This document shows positions 1-7,874 of a DNA stretch of 31,643 bases, one piece after another. Each line of letters begins with the position of its first letter. Positions within the stretch are counted from its first letter, which is position 1. Under the pieces are notes generated by a model. It made no database searches, had not been told where the DNA came from, and was given only the letters and a program-made list of their open reading frames with translations. The DNA comes from an uncultured Christensenella sp. Lineage in GTDB: Bacteria; Bacillota; Clostridia; Christensenellales; UBA1242. Both the position numbers and the translations under genes were made by a program. Where the stretch lies: contig CAJKWP010000005.1 in assembly GCA_905203645.1 (NCBI GenBank), positions 1 through 31,643 on the forward strand, in the 5' to 3' direction.

Positions 1-95
1 CCGATAAAACTAAGAATAATAGTTGCTCCGGCAGCTCCGGGGAGATTAAAAAATGTTTTTGTTATAGGAGAAATAATTTTTCCGATTTTTGTTTT
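1..95 (-). other. possible fragment of a YlbJ/nucleoside-recognition-type membrane protein
   Basis: Directly after the tilS stop codon, and in the same minus-strand frame, the DNA stays open to the window edge and reads KIISPITKTFFNLPG followed by a small-residue hydrophobic stretch. This resembles the PhhRPLFpxPG-GG segment of YlbJ-like sporulation membrane proteins (nucleoside-recognition/Gate family). There is no ATG, GTG or TTG before it and the N-terminal part expected for that family is absent. It is therefore either a 5'-truncated remnant or a chance resemblance. Only about 30 codons are visible. The opposite strand is also open across these bases, so strand is uncertain. Confidence 0.25.
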
Positions 96-1436
96 TTAAT
101 TTTGTGAAACGGTGATAAGGTAAGCAGTTTTTACGCCTTGTTCAACCCTTGCTGCTTCGCTTATTTCAACGCCTGCGATTGCATAAATTTCATTTTCATA
201 AGCCAAAACTGGAAGAATGTTGCGCAATCTTTGAGGTATCTTTTTGTCAGCCAAATAACTTTTGAGTTTTTTTGTTCCGCCGCCAAATTTTTCAAACATA
301 TCCCCGTCTTGTCTGAAACGCCATACTGCGTCTTTGGGAACATTTTTGGGGTCAATCATAAGATTGTTGTTTTCTTTGACAAAATCTTGTGGTTTGATAC
401 GTTTTACTTTTACTTTTCCAAAACCTTCAACTTCAAACTCGCCACATTTGAGTGGGAAGTACAAAACTGGTTTTTCTTTGAATTTGTTTGTAAGTGATAT
501 GTACTGATATTCTTTGTGAACACAAATGCTGTTTGGAAGGTCGATTCTTTTGCCATTTTCACTGGATTTTGCAAGTGCCAAGATAAGGTCCAAATGCTTG
601 CGTTCGATATCTGTTTTTACACCAATTTGTGAAAGTGCGTTGAATATAATACGTGTAACAATCGCTTGTGGATACAAAAAATAATTGAGAGGAATCTTGA
701 TTGTTTTGCCTTCACTTATTACTGCATCCATGCAAATTTGAGATTTTATGTATTCGTCATCATTGGTGCAATCTTTTGAAAAGTTTATAATTGAATTGAT
801 TGCATTTGGCCAAACCTTTGTGATTTGTGGCAAAATGCGATGACGGACATAATTGCGTTGATAAGATTCATCATTGTTTGTTTCGTCTTCGACATAAGGA
901 ATATCGTTTGCAACAAGATATTCTTTGATTTCGCTTTTTTCGGTGTTGAGCATCGGACGGATATACACTTCGTCACGGATTGGCTCCATGCCCTTGATTC
1001 CAGCAACGCCACTTCCCCTGAAAAGATGCAAAAGTATAGTTTCGGCTTGGTCAGATTTGTGATGCGCAAGTGCAATCTTTGAAACAACGCCTTTTTTTAT
1101 AAGTGCGTCAAAAACACCATAGCGTGCTTCCCTTGCACCCATTTCGATGCTGAGTCCACGTTCCTTGGCGATTTTTGTTGCATCAACACGGAATTTGTAA
1201 AATCTTATGCCATGTTGTTTGCACCAGTCCATAACAAAATCGGCGTCATCTGAACTGTTTTCCCTTATACAATGGTCAACGTGGATTGCAACAACTTCAC
1301 AATCAAGTTCGTACGCATTGTTTTTCAAAAAATGCAAAAGTGCCATTGAATCTTGACCACCGCTTACAGCAACCCCAACAATGTCACCACTTTCAATCAT
1401 TTTTGTTTTTTTGATAAATTCCAAAATATTTTCCAT
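96..1436 (-). CDS. tilS: tRNA(Ile)-lysidine synthase TilS
   Basis: A cytoplasmic ATP-dependent enzyme that attaches lysine to C34 of the tRNA-Ile with CAU anticodon, so that it reads AUA and is charged with Ile instead of Met; the gene is normally essential. The 446-residue product has the N-type ATP pyrophosphatase P-loop SGGQDS near residues 25-30, the HVDHCIRENS segment after it, the LAHHKSDQAETILLHLFRGSG signature, and a C-terminal TilS_C-like domain (WRFRQDGDMFEKFGGGTKKLK). The length is typical. I chose the ATG at 1436 because AAGGAA lies nine bases upstream; an upstream in-frame extension to 1490 runs into the promoter. It is transcribed alone from a promoter at 1462-1490. Confidence 0.95.
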   Translation of the reverse strand: MENILEFIKKTKMIESGDIVGVAVSGGQDSMALLHFLKNNAYELDCEVVAIHVDHCIRENSSDDADFVMDWCKQHGIRFYKFRVDATKIAKERGLSIEMGAREARYGVFDALIKKGVVSKIALAHHKSDQAETILLHLFRGSGVAGIKGMEPIRDEVYIRPMLNTEKSEIKEYLVANDIPYVEDETNNDESYQRNYVRHRILPQITKVWPNAINSIINFSKDCTNDDEYIKSQICMDAVISEGKTIKIPLNYFLYPQAIVTRIIFNALSQIGVKTDIERKHLDLILALAKSSENGKRIDLPNSICVHKEYQYISLTNKFKEKPVLYFPLKCGEFEVEGFGKVKVKRIKPQDFVKENNNLMIDPKNVPKDAVWRFRQDGDMFEKFGGGTKKLKSYLADKKIPQRLRNILPVLAYENEIYAIAGVEISEAARVEQGVKTAYLITVSQN

Positions 1437-1461
1437 AATAACATTTCCTTCGACGTTCACC

Positions 1462-1490
1462 AGTATACAACGAATACATATTTCAATCAA
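1462..1490 (-). promoter_or_regulatory. sigma-A-type promoter of tilS
   Basis: On the minus strand TTGATT (1485-1490), a 17-base spacer and TATACT (1462-1467). The predicted transcription start is about 20 bases before the tilS ATG, leaving room for its AAGGAA site. Confidence 0.55.
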
Positions 1491-1527
1491 GGCGTTTTAC
1501 AAAAAAATTTTAAATTTTTTTTTGTTT

Positions 1528-2475
1528 TTAAGAATTTTTATCTAAAAAGGACAAAATTTCGTCAAATATTTTTGTTTTTTCACTTTCCTGCAAAATTGCA
1601 TGCCTAAGATTTGGATACAAATGCATTTTTACATTAAGTCCACAACTTTTGTATGCATCAAAAAGTTTTGTTGTTCCTTTTCCCATATCCCCAATCACAT
1701 CATCCTGCCCACTGAGCAGAAGTATCGGCAACCTTTTGTCAACGTTTGCAAGTGCTTTTTTGTTTGGATGTTTGAGTTGATGAGAAAACAAACTTGCATA
1801 AAAGCCATAAGAAAATGGCGTGCCATTGAGTTCGTCAGCATAAAACTTTTTGGTTTCTTCTTCATCACTTGTAACCCAACTGCCTGTGTCAAATCTTTTT
1901 TTGAAACGTTCAAAACTAAGTTTTTCAACCATGCTGGCAACACTGTCTTTGCCCTTGAAATTTTTGCCAATGTTTGCAACCAATTTTCCAAACAGCACAG
2001 ATGGCTTTTTCATATAGCCACTGCCAACAAGCACAACTTTGTCCATGTCTTTGCATTGTTCCAAATATGCCTGTCCAACAAACGAGCCATACGAATGTCC
2101 AACAAAATACACAGGCAACTGATACTTTGCTTTGAGTTTTTTTGTAAGCAAAATATGGTCTGCCAAAGTTTGCCAAAAAATATCGTCTTCAAGTTTTTTA
2201 AGGTCAAAATCTGCTGGCAATGAAACGGGATTTCTTTGTTCCTTGCCAACCTTTCCCAAATCCTGCTTTTGTACACTTTTCCCATGCCCACGTTGGTCAA
2301 ACAAAACCACAATGTATCCGTTGTCTGCCAAAAAATTTGCAAACTCAAAATAAGTTGCACTGTATTCTTGCATTCCGTGCGCAAATTGCACAACTGCTTT
2401 TGCTTTTGTTTTTGGTTCAAAAATATATGCTTTCAGCAAAGACCCATCAAAACTTTCAAAATCTGTCAATTTCAT
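1528..2475 (-). CDS. alpha/beta hydrolase, monoacylglycerol lipase-like (serine aminopeptidase S33 / Hydrolase_4)
   Basis: A 315-residue cytoplasmic serine hydrolase. Family features visible: the oxyanion segment QFAHGMQEYS, VLFDQRGHGKS, the nucleophile elbow GHSYGS, an acid loop LLLSGQDDVIGD and a final histidine in LYPNLRHAIL, which together give a Ser-Asp-His triad. There is no signal peptide. Relatives include monoacylglycerol lipases and lysophospholipases; the substrate cannot be read from sequence. The ATG at 2475 overlaps the glpK stop as ATGA and has GAGGTGG five bases upstream, so translation is probably coupled to glpK. Position behind glycerol kinase would suit a lipid or monoglyceride hydrolase releasing glycerol; that is inference from context. 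Confidence 0.85.
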   Translation of the reverse strand: MKLTDFESFDGSLLKAYIFEPKTKAKAVVQFAHGMQEYSATYFEFANFLADNGYIVVLFDQRGHGKSVQKQDLGKVGKEQRNPVSLPADFDLKKLEDDIFWQTLADHILLTKKLKAKYQLPVYFVGHSYGSFVGQAYLEQCKDMDKVVLVGSGYMKKPSVLFGKLVANIGKNFKGKDSVASMVEKLSFERFKKRFDTGSWVTSDEEETKKFYADELNGTPFSYGFYASLFSHQLKHPNKKALANVDKRLPILLLSGQDDVIGDMGKGTTKLFDAYKSCGLNVKMHLYPNLRHAILQESEKTKIFDEILSFLDKNS

Positions 2476-3947
2476 TCTGCCCACCTCAATGACCTTAAAA
2501 CCGCCCGGCGCCAGCGAAGGTACTTTCGTTTTATTGTGTCAACATCCATGTTTGGCAAAAATTTTGTTTTGACTTTGTACATACTTTTGAGTTCTTTTTG
2601 CTCGCAAATTCCCATGCCCAAAAGTGCCATGTAAATACTTCCCAGAAGCGTCATTTCAAAATCTTGCGGGATGGTAAGTTTTGTACTGGCAATGTCGCTT
2701 TGGAACTGCATCAAAAACTGACTTTGACTTACGCCACCATCACACTTTAACTGTTTTACTTTGCCAACATCTGTCTGCATTTCCAGCAAAAGGTCCAAGC
2801 AAGAAAATGCTATTGATTCGACCACTGCCCTGACAAGATGTGCCTTTTTTGTTGCTCGGGTCATTCCAACAAAGATTGCTCTTGCACCCATATCCCAGTA
2901 TGGCGCACCAAGACCAGTAAGCGCAGGCACAAACACAATTTTCCCACTGTCGGGAACACTTTGACATATTGTGTCAATTTGACTGGCATCCGAAATAAGT
3001 TCCCAATCTTTCAAAAGGTCAATGCAACTGCCAGCGTTGAAAACACTGCCTTCAAGTGCATAAACAGCATCTTGCCCTTTTGTTTTGTATCCCACTGTGG
3101 ACAAAAGGAAAGGATTATTCAAAATTTTTTTGCCCGTGTTCATCACCAAAAAACACCCAGTGCCATAGGTCACTTTACATTCGCCACTTTCAAAACACAT
3201 CTGCCCAAACAATGACGCTTGCTGGTCGCCAATCACTCCGCAAATTGGAATAAGCACACCGTCCAGTTCATAAAATCCAACAACTTCGTCATTGCAAACA
3301 ATTTTTCCAAGCCAGTTTTTGTCAATTCCAAAAATTTCAAGGCAACCATCATCCCAACTGCAAGTTTCAAGCGACATAAGCATCGTTCTTGATGCGTTTG
3401 TAACATCAGTTACAAAACTTTTGCCTTTTGTAAGGGCAAAAATCAAATAACTTTCGATTGTACCAAACGCCAATTTGTTTTCTTTTGCAAGTTGTTGCAC
3501 TTTTGCGTTGTTTTGACAAAGCCACTTTATTTTTGATGCCGAAAAATACGCATCGGGTATAAGCCCTGTTGTGTTTTTCAGATAAGTCTTTTGATTTTCG
3601 TCAAGATCTTCCACAATTTTTGCGGTTCTTCTGCATTGCCAATTTATTGCTGGATAAACACATTCGCCAGTTGTTTTGTCCCACGCAAGTGTTGTTTCAC
3701 GTTGATTTGTTATCGAGATTGCAAGTATGTCACTTGCACTTGTATTATTTTTAAGAACTATGTCCTTTATCAAATTTTCGGTCGCCGAAAAAATTTGGTT
3801 TCCGTCTTGTTCAACCCATGCTTCATGTGGCAAAAACACGTCGATTTTTTTGTGCACAACGTCAATCAAACATTTTTTGTCCACATCAAACAAACCAACC
3901 CTTACTGACGTTGTTCCTTCGTCAATTCCCAAAATATACTTTGACAT
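2472..3947 (-). CDS. glpK: glycerol kinase
   Basis: Phosphorylates glycerol to sn-glycerol 3-phosphate with ATP in the cytoplasm. The 491-residue product is close to the usual 495-500 and colinear with E. coli GlpK: N-terminal phosphate loop GIDEGTTSVR, SITNQRETT, WQCRRTA, TNASRTML, the catalytic aspartate in GDQQASLFGQ, TYGTGCFLVMNTG, FTGLGAPYWD-type motif (LTGLGAPYWD) and MQFQSDI. The start is the ATG at 3947, with GGAGG five bases upstream; a TTG four codons earlier would include that site in the coding region. It starts one base after the metallopeptidase stop and overlaps the hydrolase by ATGA. No glpF or glpD is in the window, so the glycerol source and fate are not evident. The G3P could feed phospholipid or glycolipid synthesis. 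Confidence 0.95.
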   Translation of the reverse strand: MSKYILGIDEGTTSVRVGLFDVDKKCLIDVVHKKIDVFLPHEAWVEQDGNQIFSATENLIKDIVLKNNTSASDILAISITNQRETTLAWDKTTGECVYPAINWQCRRTAKIVEDLDENQKTYLKNTTGLIPDAYFSASKIKWLCQNNAKVQQLAKENKLAFGTIESYLIFALTKGKSFVTDVTNASRTMLMSLETCSWDDGCLEIFGIDKNWLGKIVCNDEVVGFYELDGVLIPICGVIGDQQASLFGQMCFESGECKVTYGTGCFLVMNTGKKILNNPFLLSTVGYKTKGQDAVYALEGSVFNAGSCIDLLKDWELISDASQIDTICQSVPDSGKIVFVPALTGLGAPYWDMGARAIFVGMTRATKKAHLVRAVVESIAFSCLDLLLEMQTDVGKVKQLKCDGGVSQSQFLMQFQSDIASTKLTIPQDFEMTLLGSIYMALLGMGICEQKELKSMYKVKTKFLPNMDVDTIKRKYLRWRRAVLRSLRWAE

Positions 3948-3948
3948 A

Positions 3949-4677
3949 TCAACCTCCAAAAATTTTTGTTTTTCTTGTAAGTCCTGTCCAGCCCAAAATT
4001 GCCTGCAAAAAATCCGCTATATAAGTCAAAAGTGCTGCATTCAAAAATTTCCTTGCATATTCAAGTTCAACTTCGTCCAAAATGCCAAGTTCACGCAAAA
4101 ATACAAGCGCTTTTTTTGATGCATCTTTTTCAATTTTTATTGTTACAAATTTCAAAAACAACGCAAATAAAAATATAAGAATAGCGCTGGCAACGCATAA
4201 AATGCTTGGCAAAACACTTTGACTTGCAAACAACAAAACAATACCCGCTGCAAAAAGTGGGTACATCAAAAGTCCCAAAACCTTGCAAAGCACTTTGTAC
4301 AAATTGTGTCTTTCAAAAAGTTTTGGATCCAAAAAATCTTGATATGCGTGTCCAAGTTCGTGACCTGCAATCGCAAGCGATGCAATCGAAGAATTATCAA
4401 AAGTGTTTTGTGATAAAAAAACTATTTTTTGATTTGGAACATAAGCGTCTGTAAGTTCACCACCACGTTTTCCAATTTTTACCGTAGAATTAAGATATCT
4501 TTGACTGACCATGCAACAAAAATCACTGGCAACAGTAAAAGATGATGACATAAAATTATTATAATATTTGTATTTTTCAAAAACATGGGCACCAGCAAAT
4601 GAGGCGATTGAAAGACAAACAATCAACATCGCCACAAAAACACCTATCAATATATAAACAAATATTTTTGCTTCCAA
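3949..4677 (-). CDS. membrane zinc metallopeptidase, YugP-like (Peptidase_M, PF04298-type)
   Basis: A 242-residue integral membrane protein. It has one N-terminal hydrophobic segment (residues about 5-30), a short soluble part, the zinc-binding motif AGHELGHAYQ (HExxH class) near residue 105, and two further hydrophobic segments around 135-185. The order matches the YugP/zinc-dependent membrane neutral peptidase family, whose substrates are mostly unknown. The start codon is TTG at 4677, preceded by AAGGAA five bases upstream; no ATG is usable nearby. It lies 23 bases after the repeat-protein gene and one base before glpK, so it is in the same operon. Confidence 0.8.
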   Translation of the reverse strand: MEAKIFVYILIGVFVAMLIVCLSIASFAGAHVFEKYKYYNNFMSSSFTVASDFCCMVSQRYLNSTVKIGKRGGELTDAYVPNQKIVFLSQNTFDNSSIASLAIAGHELGHAYQDFLDPKLFERHNLYKVLCKVLGLLMYPLFAAGIVLLFASQSVLPSILCVASAILIFLFALFLKFVTIKIEKDASKKALVFLRELGILDEVELEYARKFLNAALLTYIADFLQAILGWTGLTRKTKIFGG

Positions 4678-4700
4678 TATGTTTCCTTGTTTTTGTCAAA

Positions 4701-5558
4701 TTATTTTCTTTTTGTTTTTTTTGTTGGTTGTTCAACTTCGACCTGTGCCTGTTCTTCGGCTTTGACTTCGATTTCTTCAAACACCTCTTCTTTCTTTTCC
4801 TCTTGTTCTTCTTGATTTTTCAAAAGATTTGCAAGTCTTGTTTCTTCTTGCGAATATACAACAAGTGCATTTTTGCTTTTTTGACCGATATCACCTGCAA
4901 TTTGTTGGCAAACAACTGCTGTTCCTCGCATAAAGTCAACGTGACCGTTGTTGAAGGTTTCGATTTCGCCACTGTCACAAATTTCCCCGACATTGCCGTT
5001 GTTTATTGTTCCAATACTGCACTTGTTCAACACATATTTTATGTTTCCATTCATCATAGTTGTAAGATAAGCATTGTCAATAATACCAGTTATGTCACCA
5101 TTTATCATTGTTCCAATACGTGCCTTTCCACGAACAAACAAAAATTTGCCATCATTGATTGTTTCAATAACCGCTTTATCATCAACAAATTTTATTTCAC
5201 CACCATTGAATGTTCCAATACGTACTTTGTTTTTCAAATACTCAATAAAGCAACTGTTTATTGTCGTAATTTTTACTTTTCCTTTTACAACACCAATATT
5301 ACCTTGCTTTACAAGTCCAATGCGTGCCTTGCCCGAAACTTCATCAATAACTCCGCTGTTCAAAATTTGCAATTTCGCATTTCCGCTTATGCTGGCAATA
5401 TGCGAATTTGTCGCTTCCAAAATTATTGCCTTGCCTTCAACTTTGACATTGTTGCAATCTATCAAAATATGTGCACCACTTGACAAAACCAAATTTTCTT
5501 CTGCCTCGTGTACAACAGGTTGTGTTATACGCTCTTTAAACAAATCAAAAAAAGCCAT
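4701..5558 (-). CDS. repeat protein with predicted beta-solenoid, acidic/basic tail
   Basis: Not a family I can name. The 285-residue product has no signal peptide or membrane segment. Residues about 28-240 consist of repeated units of roughly 18-20 residues with the pattern I-x-T-[IFM]-N-x-G-x-[IV]-x-x-[IV]-x-x-[KN]-[AC]-x-I (for example IGTMINGDITGIIDNA, IGTINNGNVGEICDS, IETFNNGHVDFMRG). Regular spacing of Asn-Gly turns and beta-branched residues suggests a right-handed beta-solenoid, similar in concept to bactofilin or polymer-forming proteins. The last 45 residues are Glu/Lys rich, end in KKTKRK and are probably disordered. The ATG at 5558 has AAGGAGAG upstream; an extension to 5612 adds a sequence with no own site. 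It is the first gene of the operon that continues with the metallopeptidase, glpK and the hydrolase. Confidence 0.75.
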   Translation of the reverse strand: MAFFDLFKERITQPVVHEAEENLVLSSGAHILIDCNNVKVEGKAIILEATNSHIASISGNAKLQILNSGVIDEVSGKARIGLVKQGNIGVVKGKVKITTINSCFIEYLKNKVRIGTFNGGEIKFVDDKAVIETINDGKFLFVRGKARIGTMINGDITGIIDNAYLTTMMNGNIKYVLNKCSIGTINNGNVGEICDSGEIETFNNGHVDFMRGTAVVCQQIAGDIGQKSKNALVVYSQEETRLANLLKNQEEQEEKKEEVFEEIEVKAEEQAQVEVEQPTKKTKRK

Positions 5559-5628
5559 TTTTCTCTCCTTAAAAAAAGTTATACTTTTTTCCAATGTGCT
5601 TTGCTTTTGCAAAAAACATTTTCAACAA

Positions 5629-5637
5629 AGTATAACA
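5629..5637 (-). promoter_or_regulatory. extended -10 promoter upstream of the repeat-protein operon
   Basis: Minus strand TGT followed by TATACT (TG-N-TATACT), with no good -35 hexamer at the usual distance. It would give a leader of about 65 bases before the ATG at 5558. Confidence 0.4.
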
Positions 5638-5734
5638 TAAAATATTTTTTAAGAAAAACTTTTTTTGTATTTTTCAAACCAATAAAAGCCAATTTTTGTT
5701 GTAACATCAAGAAAAAATCAAATTTTCAAACCTT

Positions 5735-6193
5735 TTACTTTACTAGCGCATTGCTTTTCGTCAGTTTTTTCAATTTTTTTTGTGCTTTTTCAAGGAACTT
5801 TTCACATCTGTATCTTTCTTCGGTCAAAAACATACAAAGTCTTTTCATTTCCTTTTGTCCGCCCGACGCTGAAATATATTTTTTTACATTTTCATCGGAA
5901 TGCAAATCGCTTAATTGTTTTCTGTAAATAAGTTGTTGCTGTGCCATTTCATTTGCAACTTCCACAGATATATAAAGGGAGTTTTTGATATTCAAAACAT
6001 TGCGAGCAGCAATATATTTAACTGTAATATCGTTGAATTTTGTGATTATTGGCAGTTGTTTCAAGTCAGCAATTTGTTTTTTGTAATCATAATACAAGTT
6101 GTACGCTCTGCCTTCTTGTTCAATCAAATCATGCAAAATCTTTTTTGTTTCAATTATTGCCTTTTGCAAAAATCTTTGTTTGTCTTGCTTCAC
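5735..6193 (-). CDS. hypothetical coiled-coil protein, paralogue of the adjacent gene
   Basis: A 152-residue charged, almost wholly helical protein with no signal or membrane segment. It is similar in length and layout to its neighbour at 6239-6691: an N-terminal helix with Ile/Leu spaced by charged residues, a YYDYKK / RFYKCK segment, then LHSDENVKKYI here against LRNDEIVITYL there, and a Lys-rich C-terminal helix. I do not recognise a family. The start codon is GTG at 6193, with AAGGAG six bases upstream. It lies 45 bases after its paralogue and is the last gene of a three-gene set transcribed from about 6985. Confidence 0.65.
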   Translation of the reverse strand: MKQDKQRFLQKAIIETKKILHDLIEQEGRAYNLYYDYKKQIADLKQLPIITKFNDITVKYIAARNVLNIKNSLYISVEVANEMAQQQLIYRKQLSDLHSDENVKKYISASGGQKEMKRLCMFLTEERYRCEKFLEKAQKKLKKLTKSNALVK

Positions 6194-6238
6194 ATTGCAC
6201 TCCTTTTATTTTCAAATTCAATTTTTTGAAAAAAAATA

Positions 6239-6691
6239 TTACATAAATTTTTCAGTGTCGTTTTGTTTTATTCTTCTTTTGTATCTTACAAGTTCCTTAA
6301 TGTATTTTTTCAAGTCGTTTTCATATTTTTTTCTGAGTCTTGTAATTTCCACGCATTGAAGGCGCAAATCTTCCAAGTTCTTTTTCCCGTTCAAATAAGT
6401 TATAACGATTTCGTCATTTCGAAGCTTGCCTACTTGATCTCGAAGAGTTTCAATTTTGTCAAAAATTTCTTGTTCACTGTGCTTGTTTGCAATGTTCATA
6501 TACTTTTCAAGAATTTTTGATTTTGCAAGAAACATTTGAACAACTGACAAAGATTCAACGTCCAAAACCACTTCTTTACATTTGTAAAATCGTGTGTAAT
6601 ATTTGTTTTCTTCGTCTTTCAAGTTTTGTATAATTGCCCTTGTTTGTGCAATCAGCATAAGCATGCAATCGTGCTTTCTTTGATTTTCCAT
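6239..6691 (-). CDS. hypothetical coiled-coil protein, paralogue of the adjacent gene
   Basis: 150 residues, charged and helical, with an N-terminal Lys-, Cys- and Met-containing stretch and a C-terminal basic helix (KKYIKELVRYKRRIK). It is the paralogue of the gene at 5735-6193 (see the shared L-x-[NS]-D-E-x-V-x-x-Y motif), so the pair probably arose by tandem duplication. The ATG at 6691 has TAGGAG upstream, whose TAG is also the stop codon of the preceding membrane-protein gene, so translation is probably coupled. No known domain was recognised; a structural or scaffold role would suit the coiled coil but is a guess. Confidence 0.65.
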   Translation of the reverse strand: MENQRKHDCMLMLIAQTRAIIQNLKDEENKYYTRFYKCKEVVLDVESLSVVQMFLAKSKILEKYMNIANKHSEQEIFDKIETLRDQVGKLRNDEIVITYLNGKKNLEDLRLQCVEITRLRKKYENDLKKYIKELVRYKRRIKQNDTEKFM

Positions 6692-6700
6692 TTTAAACTC

Positions 6701-6967
6701 CTACATACCAAAATCACCAAAATGATTGTTCGCAATAAATCCATCCGTTCTTCTTTTGTTTGTTGTTTTTGAAAATTCTTCCTTCAAAAACAAATCATAG
6801 TAGTTTTCAATCGGTTTTTGAATTGAATAAGGCAAATCTTGCAAAATGCAGTCCGCAGATTGATTTTTTTCCAAATTTTTGTTGCATTTTTTTACAATCA
6901 TCGCTGCCCCACTTACGGTAAGGGCACTGCCTACTACAATTCCAATTGTCAAAAATATACTAACCAT
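6701..6967 (-). CDS. small single-pass membrane protein
   Basis: 88 residues. The first 25 form one hydrophobic helix rich in Gly, Val and Ile (SIFLTIGIVVGSALTVSGAA) followed by KKCNKN, suggesting a membrane anchor with a cytoplasmic remainder. The rest is polar and has no recognised motif. The ATG at 6967 is preceded by AAGAGGT. It is first in the operon with the two coiled-coil paralogues; an anchor for them is a reasonable but untested reading. Confidence 0.6.
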   Translation of the reverse strand: MVSIFLTIGIVVGSALTVSGAAMIVKKCNKNLEKNQSADCILQDLPYSIQKPIENYYDLFLKEEFSKTTNKRRTDGFIANNHFGDFGM

Positions 6968-6991
6968 TTTTTTACCTCTTTTTACGTTTTG

Positions 6992-7020
6992 ATTGTATTA
7001 CAATTTTGCCAATCTGTCAA
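6992..7020 (-). promoter_or_regulatory. sigma-A-type promoter of the membrane-protein/coiled-coil operon
   Basis: Minus strand TTGACA (7015-7020), 17 bases, TACAAT (6992-6997). It is close to consensus, about 25 bases before the ATG at 6967. Confidence 0.75.
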
Positions 7021-7112
7021 TATGGTTTTTTGCAAATTTTTGGTTTTTTTTCAAAAATATTTTTGTGCCTATTTTCAAAAAAAAATCGTTTTTATTTTTT
7101 TGATTTCAAAGC

Positions 7113-7137
7113 AAAAAAAAGCCCGCTTTAAAAGCGG
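7113..7137 (-). terminator. rho-independent terminator of the rubrerythrin gene
   Basis: On the minus strand CCGCTTT and AAAGCGG arms close a tight hairpin, followed by GC and eight T. It begins eight bases after the rubrerythrin stop. Confidence 0.8.
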
Positions 7138-7145
7138 ACAAAATT

Positions 7146-7685
7146 TCAATAATTTGCTTTGAACTCTTCAAAGTATGATTGTGGATGTTCACAAACTGGG
7201 CAAACGGCAGGCGCTTGTTTTCCAACGTGGATATGTCCGCAATTCAGGCAAATCCAAACTGTCTCACCTTCCTTTGCAAACACCTTCCCTTCCTTTATAT
7301 TTTTTGCCAAAGCCAAAAATCTTTGTTCGTGTTCCTTTTCGATTTTTCCAACTGCTTCAAATTGATAAGCCAGTCTGTCAAAGCCTTCTTCTTTGGCTTC
7401 CTTTGCCATTCTTACGTACATATCACTCCATTCACCCTTTTCACCAGCGGCAGCCTCAATCAAATTTGCATATGTTTCGTCAATTTTTCCACCATTCAAA
7501 GCTTTGAACCAAATTTTTGCGTGTTCCTTTTCGTTGTCAGCGGTTTGCAAAAAAATATTTGCAATTTGCTCGTAACCATCTTTTTTTGCCTTGGATGCAA
7601 AAAAAGTGTACTTGTTGCGTGCTTGGCTTTCTCCAGCAAATGCTTCCATCAAATTTTTTTCGGTTTTTGTTCCTTTAAGTTCCAT
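7146..7685 (-). CDS. rubrerythrin
   Basis: A non-haem diiron peroxidase of anaerobes that reduces hydrogen peroxide in the cytoplasm with electrons passed through rubredoxin. The 179-residue product has the ferritin-like four-helix domain with iron ligands in EAFAGESQARNKY, ADNEKEHAKIW and the EAVGKIEKEHEQRF pair. A C-terminal rubredoxin-type FeS4 site (CLNCGH ... CPVCEHP) follows. The ATG at 7685 has AAGGAG seven bases upstream; the longer frame to 7727 lies across the promoter. It is monocistronic, with a near-consensus promoter and a strong terminator. It indicates an anaerobic or microaerobic host exposed to oxygen. Confidence 0.95.
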   Translation of the reverse strand: MELKGTKTEKNLMEAFAGESQARNKYTFFASKAKKDGYEQIANIFLQTADNEKEHAKIWFKALNGGKIDETYANLIEAAAGEKGEWSDMYVRMAKEAKEEGFDRLAYQFEAVGKIEKEHEQRFLALAKNIKEGKVFAKEGETVWICLNCGHIHVGKQAPAVCPVCEHPQSYFEEFKANY

Positions 7686-7707
7686 AAAGTTTCTCCTTTT
7701 TTTCTTT

Positions 7708-7737
7708 AATATACTTTGAAACCGCACTATATGTCAA
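7708..7737 (-). promoter_or_regulatory. promoter of rubrerythrin
   Basis: Minus strand TTGACA (7732-7737), 18 bases, TATATT (7708-7713). No PerR box was evident at the -10 region. Confidence 0.65.
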
Positions 7738-7824
7738 TTTTTTTTGTATTATTTTCTTTTCGCAAAACGTTATTTAGAGATTACAAAAGTACCTCAAATG
7801 TTTTTTTCAAGTTTATGTCAATAA

Positions 7825-7853
7825 TTGACAAAAAAAAAGCAGTTTGATATTAT
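7825..7853 (+). promoter_or_regulatory. sigma-A-type promoter for the 7875-9291 transcript
   Basis: TTGACA (7825-7830), 17 bases, TATTAT (7848-7853). Predicted start near 7860, with AAGAGG and the ATG at 7875 directly after, so the leader is only about 15 bases. Confidence 0.75.
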
Positions 7854-7874
7854 ATCTTTATATAAGAGGTTTTT

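Noticed and set aside
1600..2223. 207-codon plus-strand frame over the hydrolase
   Set aside because: Antisense shadow of a gene with clear catalytic motifs.
2472..2474. TGA recoded as Trp (Mollicutes-type code)
   Set aside because: glpK, the SPFH-operon zinc-ribbon gene and others end at TGA at family-typical lengths, so TGA is a stop here.
4599..5483. 294-codon open frame on the plus strand
   Set aside because: It is the antisense of the repeat-protein and metallopeptidase genes, very rich in Phe, Cys and Asn, and has no ribosome site.
6830..7162. 107-codon plus-strand frame over the small membrane protein
   Set aside because: Phe/Cys/Tyr-rich antisense composition and it crosses a promoter and terminator.
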